A DNA stretch of 25,994 nt, taken from Prasinococcaceae sp. CCMP 1430. Its lineage: Eukaryota > Prasinodermophyta > Palmophyllophyceae > Prasinococcales > Prasinococcaceae. The stretch is taken from contig RQSC01001135.1 of NCBI GenBank assembly GCA_013416795.1, positions 1 to 25,994 of the forward strand, given 5' to 3'. The position numbers were made by a program, and so were the translations under genes. Below are positions 9,623 through 18,405 of the stretch, in pieces (positions within the stretch are counted from its first letter, which is position 1; the number at the start of each line of letters is the position of its first letter). The notes under the pieces are model-generated. The model saw only the letters and a program-made list of their open reading frames with translations, searched no databases and was not told the DNA's origin.

Positions 9623-9653
<31 letters not shown>
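9623..9653. repeat. Poly(C)31 tract
   Basis: Thirty-one consecutive C residues. The opposite strand is G31, able to form G-quadruplexes; the C strand could form an i-motif. Length is likely to be unreliable in sequencing. Confidence 0.9.
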
Positions 9654-9904
9654 ATAGCCCTACCCATGGGGCATGGGAGAGTATGCCGCCACACTCACAT
9701 CCACCCCCCACCCTTCTTTCCCCGCCCACCATCTCCCGGAGGCTTCGGGGCGCGCTGCGCTGCGCGCGCTCGCGCGCTGTCGAGCCCACGCGTGCGCTCG
9801 CGGGCCGACGAGTGAGAAGGCGTGCAAGAGACAGACCAGGTGGCGGCGGCAGGGGAAGCCTGCGGCGGCGCAGAGGGGGCCCGAGGGCGCGGCCGTCGCC
9901 CGCG

Positions 9905-12900
9905 ATGCCGATTCACCTGCCGCGCGTGGACGGCGAGTCATGGGTGGACGTGAACTCGCTCTTCTCGTACTACAACGAGGTGTACTTCGGCCGCAAGCTC
10001 GGCGGCGGGCGGGTGACGCTGGGTTGGATCGACCGCGAGTCGGACGACCTCGACTTCCGGTACTGCCAATGCCACAAAGTGCCAAGCTGGTGGCACGGCC
10101 CGCAGCGCGTGCTCGCAGCTGGAGTGTGCTGTGAACACGAGCGCCTTCCTGGCGGACTGATGGTGCGCCGCGCGCACATCCGACTACCGATCGCGCTGCG
10201 CAACTTCCGCCTGACGCAGGAGACCAAGGAGAGCCTGCTGCACAGCATGATCCACGTGTACTTGTACCTCGAGCGGCTGCTGCTGCCAGACGAGCCGTTC
10301 TACGCGCACACGCGATCCTTCCAGCGCATCATGGAACGCATCAACACGGATACGCTCACGGTCGACCTGTACCGCCCGAAAGGCGGCTACAAGATCCTGT
10401 ACTGCGACCGCAACAAGGAGCAGGACGCCGCCGCCGCCCGGCAGGCGCTGGTGGACGGCTTCTCCGAGGACCACTTCAAGATGCTCTTCATCATCAGCAA
10501 GTACTCGCATCAGGCAGATCGCGCCAACGACACGGAGACGTGGATCCGCAAGCTACCGCTACTCGTCCTCGTGTACGAGGGCATCGTCGAGGGGCTCTTC
10601 GACTACGACTACGCCCCCACGAGCGTCTTCATCGGCGGCAAGCGTGTGTACCTCAACATCACACAGGAGGGACGCGACCACATCGACGACCTCGCCGAGG
10701 CGGGCATGGTGCGCTCGCTGCGCCTGGCGACCAGTGATCACCAGCCCGTGACGGCCCTACAGATTACGCCCGAAGGCCTGAGCATCCTTCGCAATATGCC
10801 ATCGGACGTCAAGACGGAGGTGATGAACTTCATCACCGCGCCCGATGGACAAAGCCTCCTATCGGTGGCGTTGCGGGGTGACTTGTTCTACCTGTCTGGC
10901 GTTGGCTACCTGGTCGAGAGCTCTGTGACGGACGTGGAGGACGTGAGCTACGTGTGCTCGCCATACCTGCCCCGCTTCTACATAGACCAAAAGAAGCCGA
11001 TGAGCTCAAACGCGCACCGCGCGCTGGAGAGCGCGTCCGGCGAGAGCAACCTCAAGGACGAGCTGGACGAGGCCATCATGCTGAGCCGCGTGGTAGTTCT
11101 TGTCGGCGAATATTTGCCCTTTGGCTCCAACCAGATGGTAGAGCTCAACGACAAGCTAGGCACGCGCGACCCCATCAAAGGCGGCTCGTTTGCCCCCCAA
11201 GTCGACGAAGAGTCGGCAAAGACGAACCTCGAGGTGCCTCCTGGCTTGACTGAGGTGATCATCAACTCGCACAACATGTCGCATTTCGTCAACCTCGAGG
11301 CCGAGGTGTTCTTTCCTGAGGACGAGGGCATCGTGCAGGTGGAGCAGATTGGCATTCGCTACTCGGTGTCGGGCAGCACCCTTTACGGCCTCATGGTTGA
11401 GGCTGTGCAGGACCGCGTTATGGACGGCATTTCGCTGGACAACATCGCGCGCATGATGGTAGACGTGGCCGTCGACAGCTCCAAGATCACCGACTCGATC
11501 ATCAACGAGCACCAGCGCCACCTGCTCGACGTGGTCTTCGGGGGGCACCCGACCAATCGCGACAAGTGCGTCGTGTTCATGGCGGAGGACATCATACCGC
11601 ACATGGCGGCCTCAAAATACAGAGACGGAGACCGATTTGAGAATGAAATAAAGCAGGTGATAGGTGACGTGCAGCGCACATATGACCTCACCGATGTCGA
11701 TGTGGTCATCTTCGGCACCACCGGCGTACTCTTTGCGGGGCCGGAAGCCTTTCGGCACGAGCCAATACTGACGGCGTACATGAGTCTACGCGGACGTGAG
11801 TCCTTTGTCGTGAACTTCTTCAACAGGCTCTTCGTGCTGGATGATCAGACCAAGGAAGTTCGCGACGGCATCAAAAACTTCAGCAAGGACCCACGCAGTG
11901 TGCCGAGACTACGCACCACGCTGCACGGCATGCACGAGGACACTCTTCTGCTCGGCGAAACCCTGCACTACTTGGAGCAGAGCATGGGCGAGTTGCGTCC
12001 CCTGGATGCGCTGCCTGCTGTGGACCACCCTGACTACGACACTGCTAAGCGGCTCTTCGACCTCCTCGACATCGAACGCACGCAGGAAAGCCTCAACACG
12101 CGCATTGTCGACATAAGGAAACAAGTCGACGCCACGTTGTCCGAGGTCATCTTTCTCATGTCGCAGGTGCACAATTGCGGCGACCTGCTCACGCGGAAGG
12201 TCATCCAGGACACGTCAAACATGTTCGTGTCCGTGGCGCAGCAGATGCGCAGCATGGAGGCGGCGTCTGTGTCGCTCAATGTCATGAAACTCATCTTCTC
12301 GGGCGAGCTCGCTTTTAAGTCACTCGACAGGGTCACTGGCGAGTGGTCGCTCGAAGACCAGCCATTCGCAAGGAGCATGCTCTTCTACCCCATCATTTGG
12401 TAAGCGCCGCACGTGCGCGGCTCTGCGCGCGCTCGAACGCTTGCTGTCGCGTCGCGACCGCGTGCCCCGCGCGCTCGCGCGTGTTCACGCAATGGCACTT
12501 CACGCTGACCTCACTTGTGCGTCAGGTCAAATCGCATGTACTTCGCAATTCTGTCGGTCGCTCTCTGGGCGACGGCGGGCTATGCCATCATCAGGCGCAT
12601 GCGTTCGATGGCCGACAAGGCAACGGGCGGCATATCGACGTCCTTTCGGATACAGTGCTCAGCGAATGTCGCCAAGCTGCGCGCGTTCCTGGACTCGCGC
12701 AATGTCACCGTGGAGGGCGTGATCGAGTCCGGCAGCAGCCTGGTCAGGGAGTTTACGTGGGAAGACAAGACAAGGCGTGTGTGGCTCGGGTACACGGCGA
12801 TCATCACGCTCGTGGTTGAGATGAGACACGGGTTCGTGCAGAGCGCTTCCATACGCATCGTTCGCCCGGCGAGCCAAGCCCCGAAGCTCTACCCACGCGA

Positions 12901-13381
12901 TTTGCAGGCGCTTCTGCTCGGCCAGCTCGAGGACGCGCGCGTGCTGGCCAAGACGAGCAACGTCATCTCGCTGAGCGGCGAGGCCCACTCGCCGCGCGTG
13001 CTCTTTGTGCGCGAGGTGGGCGCGACCCTCATGCGCGAAGTGGCCATCGACAAATCGAGCGTCGATTGCCTGTGCACGCGCATCGCCTCCAAGTTCCTGT
13101 ACAAACCCGAAAACGTCGTGTCCGTGAGCGTGCGCGAACTCCTGCCCGATGGCTCGTATTCCGACGAGGTGATCGAGACAGACCATCAGGTGACCAAGCT
13201 GCGCCCCTATGCCACCATCGACGTCATCTTCTCAGGCAAGCCAGACCCCGGCATCGCCAAGCTCAAACACATCAAGAGCAAGGACACGGACTTCCTCGAC
13301 GTGCTCCAGCGGCAAGGCCTCATGCCCGAGCTCGCCAAGGATCCGGCGCAGGCGCGCACCGACGGCGCGGGCGCGGCGTGA
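9905..13381 (+). CDS. Large membrane protein with inactive SprT-like N-terminal domain
   Basis: Exon 1 is 9905-12399. A 126-nt phase-2 intron (GTAAGC...GTCAG) is followed by exon 2 (12526-13381), giving 1116 residues. Residues about 15-165 look like a SprT/Spartan fold: LFSYYNEVYFGRKLGG near the start, then IRLPIALRNFRLT, LLHSMIHVYLYLE and AHTRSFQRIMERINTDT. The zinc-type histidines are kept (H113, H117, H135), but the catalytic Glu of HExxH is Ser114 (codon AGC, 10244-10246). A winged-helix-like stretch follows (about 255-300, YLNITQEGRDHIDDL), then a long middle region. Next come a helical, coiled-coil-like region (about 700-800) and one clear membrane segment (about 837-854, YFAILSVALWATAGYAII). 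The C-terminal domain has about 260 residues. I do not recognise a named family for the whole. A role as a membrane-anchored pseudo-protease is inference. Confidence 0.88.
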
Positions 13382-13949
13382 GCCTCGCGCCCCGCCCTGT
13401 TGTACACTTTGTGATCCCCTCAATCGAACACACCCAACCTCGGTCCAACACGCCACGCGCGCGCGCACCACGCGCGCGAGCGAGTGCCCCGGGCGGCGCG
13501 CGTTCGAAGCGCGGCGCGCCTGCCCCATCAGAACGCAATGGCCGCCGGGTGAACATAAACCCTAACCAAAAATCGACCGCAACCTCAACCGGGACCGGCC
13601 CGTGTCAAATCGCGTGCGTCCGTCGCGTCCACGTCAAAATGCATCCACGCGTGGCCGTAGCCGTAGCGCACGTCAAATGGCATGCGCGCTTCGCTCGTCC
13701 TCGTCCTCCTTTGCCGCCGCTGCCGCCGCGCTCGCCCTCCGGGAGGTGGGTGGGTGGGGGGGGGCAACCTGAGGCAGAGCGCGCGCGGCCGGCGCGCGGC
13801 GCGGCGCGCCCCGTCTTCTCTCTCTCTCTCTCTCTTCCTACCCTCTCCCTCTCTGCGAGCCCGCCGCGCGGGCGCACCGCGCCGGGCGGCAGCGCAGCGG
13901 CGTCCAGGGCACGCGCGCGCGGAGCAGGGGGCGCGCGCGCGCCCTCACC
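13382..13949. other. Spacer upstream of the EMI1-like gene
   Basis: 568 nt with no supported protein. It holds an AT-richer stretch (13540-13680) with a telo-box-like AAACCCCTAACC, the recurrent TCAAAATGCAT motif (13634-13644), a related GTCAAATGGCATGC (about 13673-13686) and a CT microsatellite (about 13813-13837). Probable promoter of the downstream gene. Confidence 0.6.
13634..13644 (+). promoter_or_regulatory. Recurrent TCAAAATGCAT motif upstream of EMI1-like gene
   Basis: Exact 11-mer, preceded by ACG, about 306 nt before the ATG at 13950. Shared with 1694-1704 (minus) and 16480-16490 (plus). Confidence 0.5.
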
Positions 13950-14572
13950 ATGGGCGGAAGAGGAGGAGGAGGTGAAGACAAAGCCGAAGGCGAAGGCGCG
14001 CGCGTACGCTGCTGGAAGGCGGGCGAGGCGCTGATGGAGTGCCTTACGCCGTGGTGGCAGCTCTCCCAGATGTACGTGTACGGCGACTGGGATGACTGTG
14101 CACGGCAACGTGCGTCGGCGTTCCGTTGCCTTGTCGCCGACACAAAATTTGGCAGCAGAGGCACCGCAGCCAGCGACGTGGCGGAGCAGGGGGGTGCGAG
14201 CAAAGGCGCGACGGCCGATATGACCGCGGCGCAGGTGCGCGCACTGGCTGGGCCGGACAAGGTACGCAAGCGCGGGCGCAACGCTCGACCACGACTGATC
14301 GTATTTGGCCATGTTCTAACACGCCCTCCTTTCCCCCACACGCGCGCCTCACCCGGCCCCTGTGCGACCCTGCGCTCCCTCATACACAAACGACACACGA
14401 CGCGCGCTCTGATGAGCAGACGCCGGACATATGGACGCTGCGCACGCGCGAGGAGGCACAGGCTGACTGGATGCGCAACTACAAGCCCTCTCAGGGCAGC
14501 ATTGCGTCCGATCTGCGCGCAGCGGCTGCGGCTGCGGCCGACGCAGAGGCCAAGGCCAGCGGCCAAGCTTGA
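13950..14572 (+). CDS. EMI1/DUF3128-like twin CX9C protein
   Basis: Exons 13950-14261 and 14420-14572 are joined at phase 0 by a 158-nt intron (GTACGC...GAGCAG), giving 154 residues. Cysteines at 21, 31, 50 and 60 form two exact CX9C motifs (CWKAGEALMEC and CARQRASAFRC). Between them is WWQLSQMYVYGDWDD, matching the layout of EMI1/C22orf39 proteins, where a Tyr/Trp-rich linker joins the two helices. The second exon supplies PDIWTLRTREEAQADW, like the DVWE-R-type tail of that family. Family members are small helical-hairpin proteins linked to mitochondria or meiosis in yeast; the function here is not known. The N-terminus is Gly/Glu-rich with no clear presequence, as expected for disulphide-relay substrates. 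Start is the first ATG (CACCATGG context). Confidence 0.8.
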
Positions 14573-14699
14573 TCCCGAAGCGGCGTGGAAGGGCCCCGCG
14601 TGCGACCGCACAAGCGCGAGCACGCTGACCATTTCTCAGCGCACGACCACTTTTTGACTCTATAATATCCGCAGTATGTTTCTCACATGTGTCGCCTGG

Positions 14700-16421
14700 C
14701 TAGGAAGGCACTTCGCTCGGCTGGACGCTGCGCTCCGCCGGCAGATAGACCACAAAGGAGCCATCCGCAGAGAAGGAGCCGGGGTTGACCGCTTGCGTGT
14801 CGCCACATGTGACTGTGGCCTGCGCGCTCGAGTCCGCGAGGACGAGCACGTCAGGTGCGTCATACAGCCGCATGGCGCTGTCGAAGTCCCAATACACAGC
14901 CTGCGCCGCGAGCGGCACGGGTGAGAGGTGCGCTTGCCCCAGCAGCGTTGTGGCCATCACCGCGAACATGCCGCCCTCCTCCGGTTCAGTCGGCGGCGCG
15001 AGGGCCAGGCGGCGCATCTTCATGGCGATGTTCGAGCGGTACAGCACAATCTCTTGTGTGTAGAACCTCACCCGACACGGATTAGATCCGAAGCTCACCC
15101 TGCACTTGCCCTGTTTGGTGAGCTTTTCTGTGACATACTCGGGTAGATGCGGCCGCGGCAGTGCCGACCCGGCTGGCCCAGGATCGTTTGGTCCGGGGAC
15201 AAGCAGGAACAGCGAATGCTCACAGATTTGCGGGTGCTCCTCGATGAGCTCGCCCAGCTCGCTCAGCTTGCGCGAGAGCGTGGCCACGCGCGCAGCCGTG
15301 CTCCCGCCCGAGCCGCCCTCGGCGCCAGCGCTCTGCCTGCTCGCGGCGCCACCGCCGGCCCACTCACCCCCGTCGCCGCTCAGGAAGTCGCCCATAAGCA
15401 CGAACATGGTCGGCGGAGCCATGCCGTCGGCGGTGGACGCCTCAAAACCACTCAGCACTTTCTGCAAGCTTTCCATGGTCGCGGGGTCATCGAGGTGCAC
15501 GTCCGACATGAGCACAAGCATGTCCCCGGTCGCTGCCTGTTCCAAACGCCTGAGGTGCTCTTCATCTCCCGCCGCCGTAGCTGCTGCCGCTCCGCCCATC
15601 GCCGCGTGGCCTGCCCTGGCCGCCTCGGCCTTCGTGACGAGCGGCGGCGACGCCAGCTCGTGCACCTCGAACACGCCGTCCGACGGGCGCATCACCCCCT
15701 TTGCGAGCACAATGCAGCACTCGGTGAAAACGCCCCCGAGATGCACCGCCCGGCGCATGTCGATTGTCACCGTGCCCGACGTATCCTCGAGCGAGAACGT
15801 GTCCTCGCGAAGCTGCACGAGCGCCCCCATGATGCACCGCACGACGCCCATGCCCGAGCCCAGCAACGACGCGATCGGCACGATATCGTTGCCCGCGCTT
15901 TGCCCGCCACCGCCCGGGCCAAGGCTGCGTGCAGAAGGTCCGGCCAGCACCGGCTTGGAGAGTCCCGGCAGCAGCGAGAGCCGCTCCTGCAGCAGGTACA
16001 GTCGGTCGCGGAATGCGGCCGTCTTCGCCTCCGGTGAGCCAAGCAGCGTGCCCGGATCGCCCATCTCGCGAAAGCGCCGCAGTGCGAGGTCATAGGTGAG
16101 CCGCGGGCCCGCGAACGCCGAGATCACGGCCACGGGCTCGACCGCCGTGCCGTCTGCATCGGCCGTCGCAGCAGCGGTCTCGGTGGGCGCGGCCGCGCTC
16201 GCGGTGTGCAGCGCCTTCACCGCCGCCTCGGGCGAGACGATGTTCGTGCCGGCCTCCTCGCACAGCGCCGTCACCGACTCGAGCACTTGCTCGATGAGCC
16301 CGTCCGGGTCGTCCCAGCTGCCCGCCGCCTCGGCGATCGCGCCCAGCGCCCCCATCGAGAGCGAGAAGCCCGCCGCGGCAAACTCGCGGTGCACCGCCGC
16401 GCGCGTCGCGGCATCGGCCAT
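14700..16421 (-). CDS. POLE2: DNA polymerase epsilon subunit 2 (B subunit), intronless
   Basis: Non-catalytic B subunit (Dpb2/POLE2) of the leading-strand replicase, also part of CMG assembly. It is an intact 573-residue frame (human 527). The N-terminal helical domain is residues about 1-75 (FAAAGFSLSMGALGAIAEA). Next come a linker, an OB-fold region and a calcineurin-like phosphoesterase fold without full catalytic residues: MLVLMSDVHLDD, PPTMFVLMGDFLSGDG and LVPGPNDPGP. The C-terminal region is also typical (LPEYVTEKLTKQGKCRVS, NPCRVRFYTQEIVLYR and VNPGSFSADGSFVVYLP). Start at 16421 fits the family N-terminus. An in-frame ATG at 16490 would add 23 residues but lies inside the promoter motif. 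E2F/MCB-like sites lie further upstream. Confidence 0.94.
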   Translation of the reverse strand: MADAATRAAVHREFAAAGFSLSMGALGAIAEAAGSWDDPDGLIEQVLESVTALCEEAGTNIVSPEAAVKALHTASAAAPTETAAATADADGTAVEPVAVISAFAGPRLTYDLALRRFREMGDPGTLLGSPEAKTAAFRDRLYLLQERLSLLPGLSKPVLAGPSARSLGPGGGGQSAGNDIVPIASLLGSGMGVVRCIMGALVQLREDTFSLEDTSGTVTIDMRRAVHLGGVFTECCIVLAKGVMRPSDGVFEVHELASPPLVTKAEAARAGHAAMGGAAAATAAGDEEHLRRLEQAATGDMLVLMSDVHLDDPATMESLQKVLSGFEASTADGMAPPTMFVLMGDFLSGDGGEWAGGGAASRQSAGAEGGSGGSTAARVATLSRKLSELGELIEEHPQICEHSLFLLVPGPNDPGPAGSALPRPHLPEYVTEKLTKQGKCRVSFGSNPCRVRFYTQEIVLYRSNIAMKMRRLALAPPTEPEEGGMFAVMATTLLGQAHLSPVPLAAQAVYWDFDSAMRLYDAPDVLVLADSSAQATVTCGDTQAVNPGSFSADGSFVVYLPAERSVQPSEVPS

Positions 16422-16470
16422 CGCCCCCGCCGCAGCAGTCGCGCCCCCGCCCCGCGCGCGCTCGCTTCTG

Positions 16471-16490
16471 CAAAATGCATCAAAATGCAT
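16471..16490 (+). promoter_or_regulatory. Tandem CAAAATGCAT, includes recurrent motif
   Basis: Two adjacent exact 10-mers (16471-16480, 16481-16490); the second completes TCAAAATGCAT at 16480-16490. It sits about 60 nt upstream of the POLE2 start, a good position for a core or proximal promoter element. A near match ATGCCTTTTGA lies at 16624-16634. Confidence 0.55.
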
Positions 16491-16944
16491 TGATCTTCAT
16501 ACGACCTCCGGGGATTCGGTGCGAAACGGTTTTTTCGTGTCGGTGCTGGGGGAACCGGCCTCGGTTGTTATGCGCGCGCCGCCGCGCCCTCGCGCCAACC
16601 AGCGCAAAACGGCCGTACGCCGCATGCCTTTTGATATATATTAGATATCCCGTGGGAGCAATAGACGTTTTTATGAATGTTGTGGCGCGCCGCGCCGAGC
16701 CATCCGGCCACCGGCCAGCCGGCCACAGCCAGCGAGCCGGGCGCGGCCGAGTCCGTCCGCTGCGCGCGCGCGAGCCCCGGCCCCGCGCCGCACCACCGCC
16801 CGCACACCGCGGCAAGATCGAACCGACGGCGGACCCTCGCCGCGGGGAGGGGCCGATGGGCTGGCGGACCGGCCCGCCGGCCAGCCGGGGAAGGGGGGGG
16901 GGGGAGGTAGCAGCTCGCGGGCGCGCTGTGCCACCCGCGGGCGC

Positions 16945-16981
16945 GCGCTCGAAACGCGTTTCGCGCTCGAAACGCGCGAAA
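16945..16981. promoter_or_regulatory. E2F/MCB-like cluster
   Basis: GCGCTCGAAACGCG occurs twice (16945-16958, 16963-16976). Between and within them lie the 14-nt palindrome CGAAACGCGTTTCG (16950-16963), an MCB core ACGCGT (16954-16959), TTTCGCGC (16959-16966) and GCGCGAAA (16974-16981). TTTCGCGC fits the E2F consensus. Distance to the POLE2 start is about 530 nt, to the DUF3493 start about 630 nt. Confidence 0.45.
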
Positions 16982-17028
16982 CGCGCCCCAAACAGGGTCC
17001 CTTTCCAATATATAATAACATCGCAACA

Positions 17029-17189
17029 TTTGCACACCGCCGTACTGACCCCAATTATGTTTCGGTTTTGGCCCATTGGCCGGGGTCCCGGGCAAGGCGC
17101 ATTTTGAGCGCCGAAAAAGGGTTCCATGTAATGATCAAATTATATTATTTAATTTGGACAACACGGATCTGACCCCAATTACGTTTTGG
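17029..17189. repeat. Diverged direct repeat around CTGACCCCAATTA
   Basis: CTGACCCCAATTATGTTTCGG-type word at 17045-17065 recurs at 17169-17189 with two differences; weaker similarity extends upstream (TTTGCACA / TTTGGACA) and downstream to GCATTTT(T)GA words. The period is about 124 nt, suggesting an old tandem duplication of a promoter segment. Confidence 0.6.
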
Positions 17190-17208
17190 CGCGCGGGCGC
17201 TCAAACGA

Positions 17209-17220
17209 ATGCATTTTTGA
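17209..17220 (-). promoter_or_regulatory. Near copy of the TCAAAATGCAT motif
   Basis: ATGCATTTTTGA, with one extra T relative to the exact motif, followed by CGTC. About 390 nt upstream of the DUF3493 gene. Confidence 0.4.
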
Positions 17221-17610
17221 CGTCGGGCGCCCTCCAACCCGAACGCGCGCCGCGCCGCGGCGGGGGGCGCGCCCGCGGCCCCCCCACCCGGTCCGGATCG
17301 CGCAGATTTTTTGAAACCGTCGTTCTGTAAATTGGTACGATGTTTTGGTCGCGACATCCGACGGCTTGAAATCCGTGGAGTTGGGCGCGCAGCCACGCGC
17401 AGCCACGCGCTCACCACACACTCGGCAGCGGCGCGCCTGCAGACACGGCGCAGGGGGGGGGGGGGCGGGGAAGGGGGCATTGGCGCGGCCACAGCGCGCG
17501 CGGCGTGCGGTCCAGGAGCCAATCGGACGCCGTTCCGATCGGCGTCGGGGAGGGGGGCGCGATGGTGGCGTGCGCGACGGCGGCGCCGGCGCGCGAGCGC
17601 CCGCGCGCGC

Positions 17611-18405
17611 ATGGCGCCCGGCGGCCGCGACGAGGAGAAGTACAGCGCGCGCACGCGGCTGCGGTCGGAGGCCACGGCGCCATTCCGCGCGTTCCGCAAG
17701 TTCATCTGGGGAGGCCTGGGCGCGTCGGCGGCCATCGGCACGGGCGTCGCCGGCGTGCAGACCCTCGCGGCCGCGCTCGGCGCTCCTGCAGCAATGCCGC
17801 TCAGTCAGACGGCCGAGACGCTCGGTATCGATTTGGCGGGGCTGGCGACGATGATCTTTCTTTGGCGCCGCGAGGCGGCCGCTGACGAGCGCTCCATGGC
17901 GATGATATCGCGCGAGGAGCGGCTGGGTGAGCTGCAGGTAGAGCTCTCCAGTGGGAAGCTCGCCAAGATGAAGGACCTCCGCGAGATGTGCAGGCCGGTC
18001 ATCGTAGCGGGCTCGGCGGAGGACGTGGTCGCTGCGCTCGAAGAGGCCGAGAGCGCCGACATGCGCGCAGGGCTCGAGTCGAAGAGCGTGCTGGTGGTGC
18101 CGATGGTGCTGGCCGCGGACGGCAGCGGGCGCGCGGGCCCGCAGATCGAAGCGGGCGGCGACGAAAATCTTCGCTGGCGCGTGACGCCCATCCTGGCCGA
18201 GCGCTGGGCGGACTGGGTGACCGAGCAGATGCGCATGGCCAAGGTGGCGGAGGGCCGGCCCGTGTGGCTCAGCCTGCGCGCCGACGGGCGCATTCGCGCG
18301 AGCGGCGTTGGCGCGGCGCCGTGGGCGCGCATGGCGGCAGAGCTCGCGCCGATGGACTCGAAGCTCGCGGGCTTCGACGGCTCCATGAGCGGGCCGTTCG
18401 TCTGA
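17611..18405 (+). CDS. DUF3493 / LPA1-like plastid membrane protein
   Basis: A 264-residue intronless frame. The N-terminal part matches DUF3493, the membrane module of LOW PSII ACCUMULATION 1, needed for photosystem II assembly: RTRLRSEATAPFRAFRKF, then a membrane span (about 29-55, IWGGLGASAAIGTGVAGVQT), a second span (about 72-85, GIDLAGLATMIFLWRR) and a charged EERLGELQVELSSGKL helix. Arabidopsis LPA1 has TPRs before DUF3493; here there are none, and about 150 extra C-terminal residues follow (LVVPMVLAADGSG, RWRVTPILAERWADWV). The ATG at 17611 is the first in frame, but the frame is open back past 17330. A plastid transit peptide is not visible, so an upstream exon may be missing from this model. 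DUF3493 assignment is good; exact role is inference. Confidence 0.85.
   Translation: MAPGGRDEEKYSARTRLRSEATAPFRAFRKFIWGGLGASAAIGTGVAGVQTLAAALGAPAAMPLSQTAETLGIDLAGLATMIFLWRREAAADERSMAMISREERLGELQVELSSGKLAKMKDLREMCRPVIVAGSAEDVVAALEEAESADMRAGLESKSVLVVPMVLAADGSGRAGPQIEAGGDENLRWRVTPILAERWADWVTEQMRMAKVAEGRPVWLSLRADGRIRASGVGAAPWARMAAELAPMDSKLAGFDGSMSGPFV

Larger units (their letters stand above)
9290..9904. other. PRPF4/SprT-like intergene
   Basis: A 615-nt spacer between codirectional genes. It contains an AT-richer island (about 9400-9490) with TTAGGGTT (9406-9413) and ATAAACCCTA (9433-9442), then a poly(C)31 run (9623-9653). The frame of the next gene is open through much of it, with one in-frame ATG at 9683. 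The encoded Pro/Arg-rich sequence looks like non-coding GC-rich DNA, although an Arg-rich targeting leader cannot be excluded. Confidence 0.6.
16422..17610. other. POLE2/DUF3493 divergent intergene
   Basis: About 1.2 kb between divergent starts, with no supported protein. It alternates GC-rich blocks with AT-rich islands (16615-16680, 17000-17030, 17125-17165). It carries the TCAAAATGCAT motif, an E2F/MCB-like cluster (16945-16981) and a diverged direct repeat (about 17029-17065 and 17153-17189). Confidence 0.65.

Noticed and set aside
9620-9904. Pro-rich N-terminal extension of the SprT-like protein
   Set aside because: It is translated poly(C) and GC-rich spacer; conserved-looking sequence starts right after the ATG at 9905. 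The ATG at 9683 is kept only as a remote alternative.
13066-14034. Plus-strand frame overlapping the end of the SprT-like gene
   Set aside because: Out-of-frame shadow of exon 2 that then runs through spacer DNA; composition is Arg/Pro/Ala only.
16422-16490. N-terminal extension of POLE2 from the ATG at 16490
   Set aside because: The 23 extra residues come from the promoter motif and GC-rich spacer and do not resemble POLE2; the start at 16421 fits the family.
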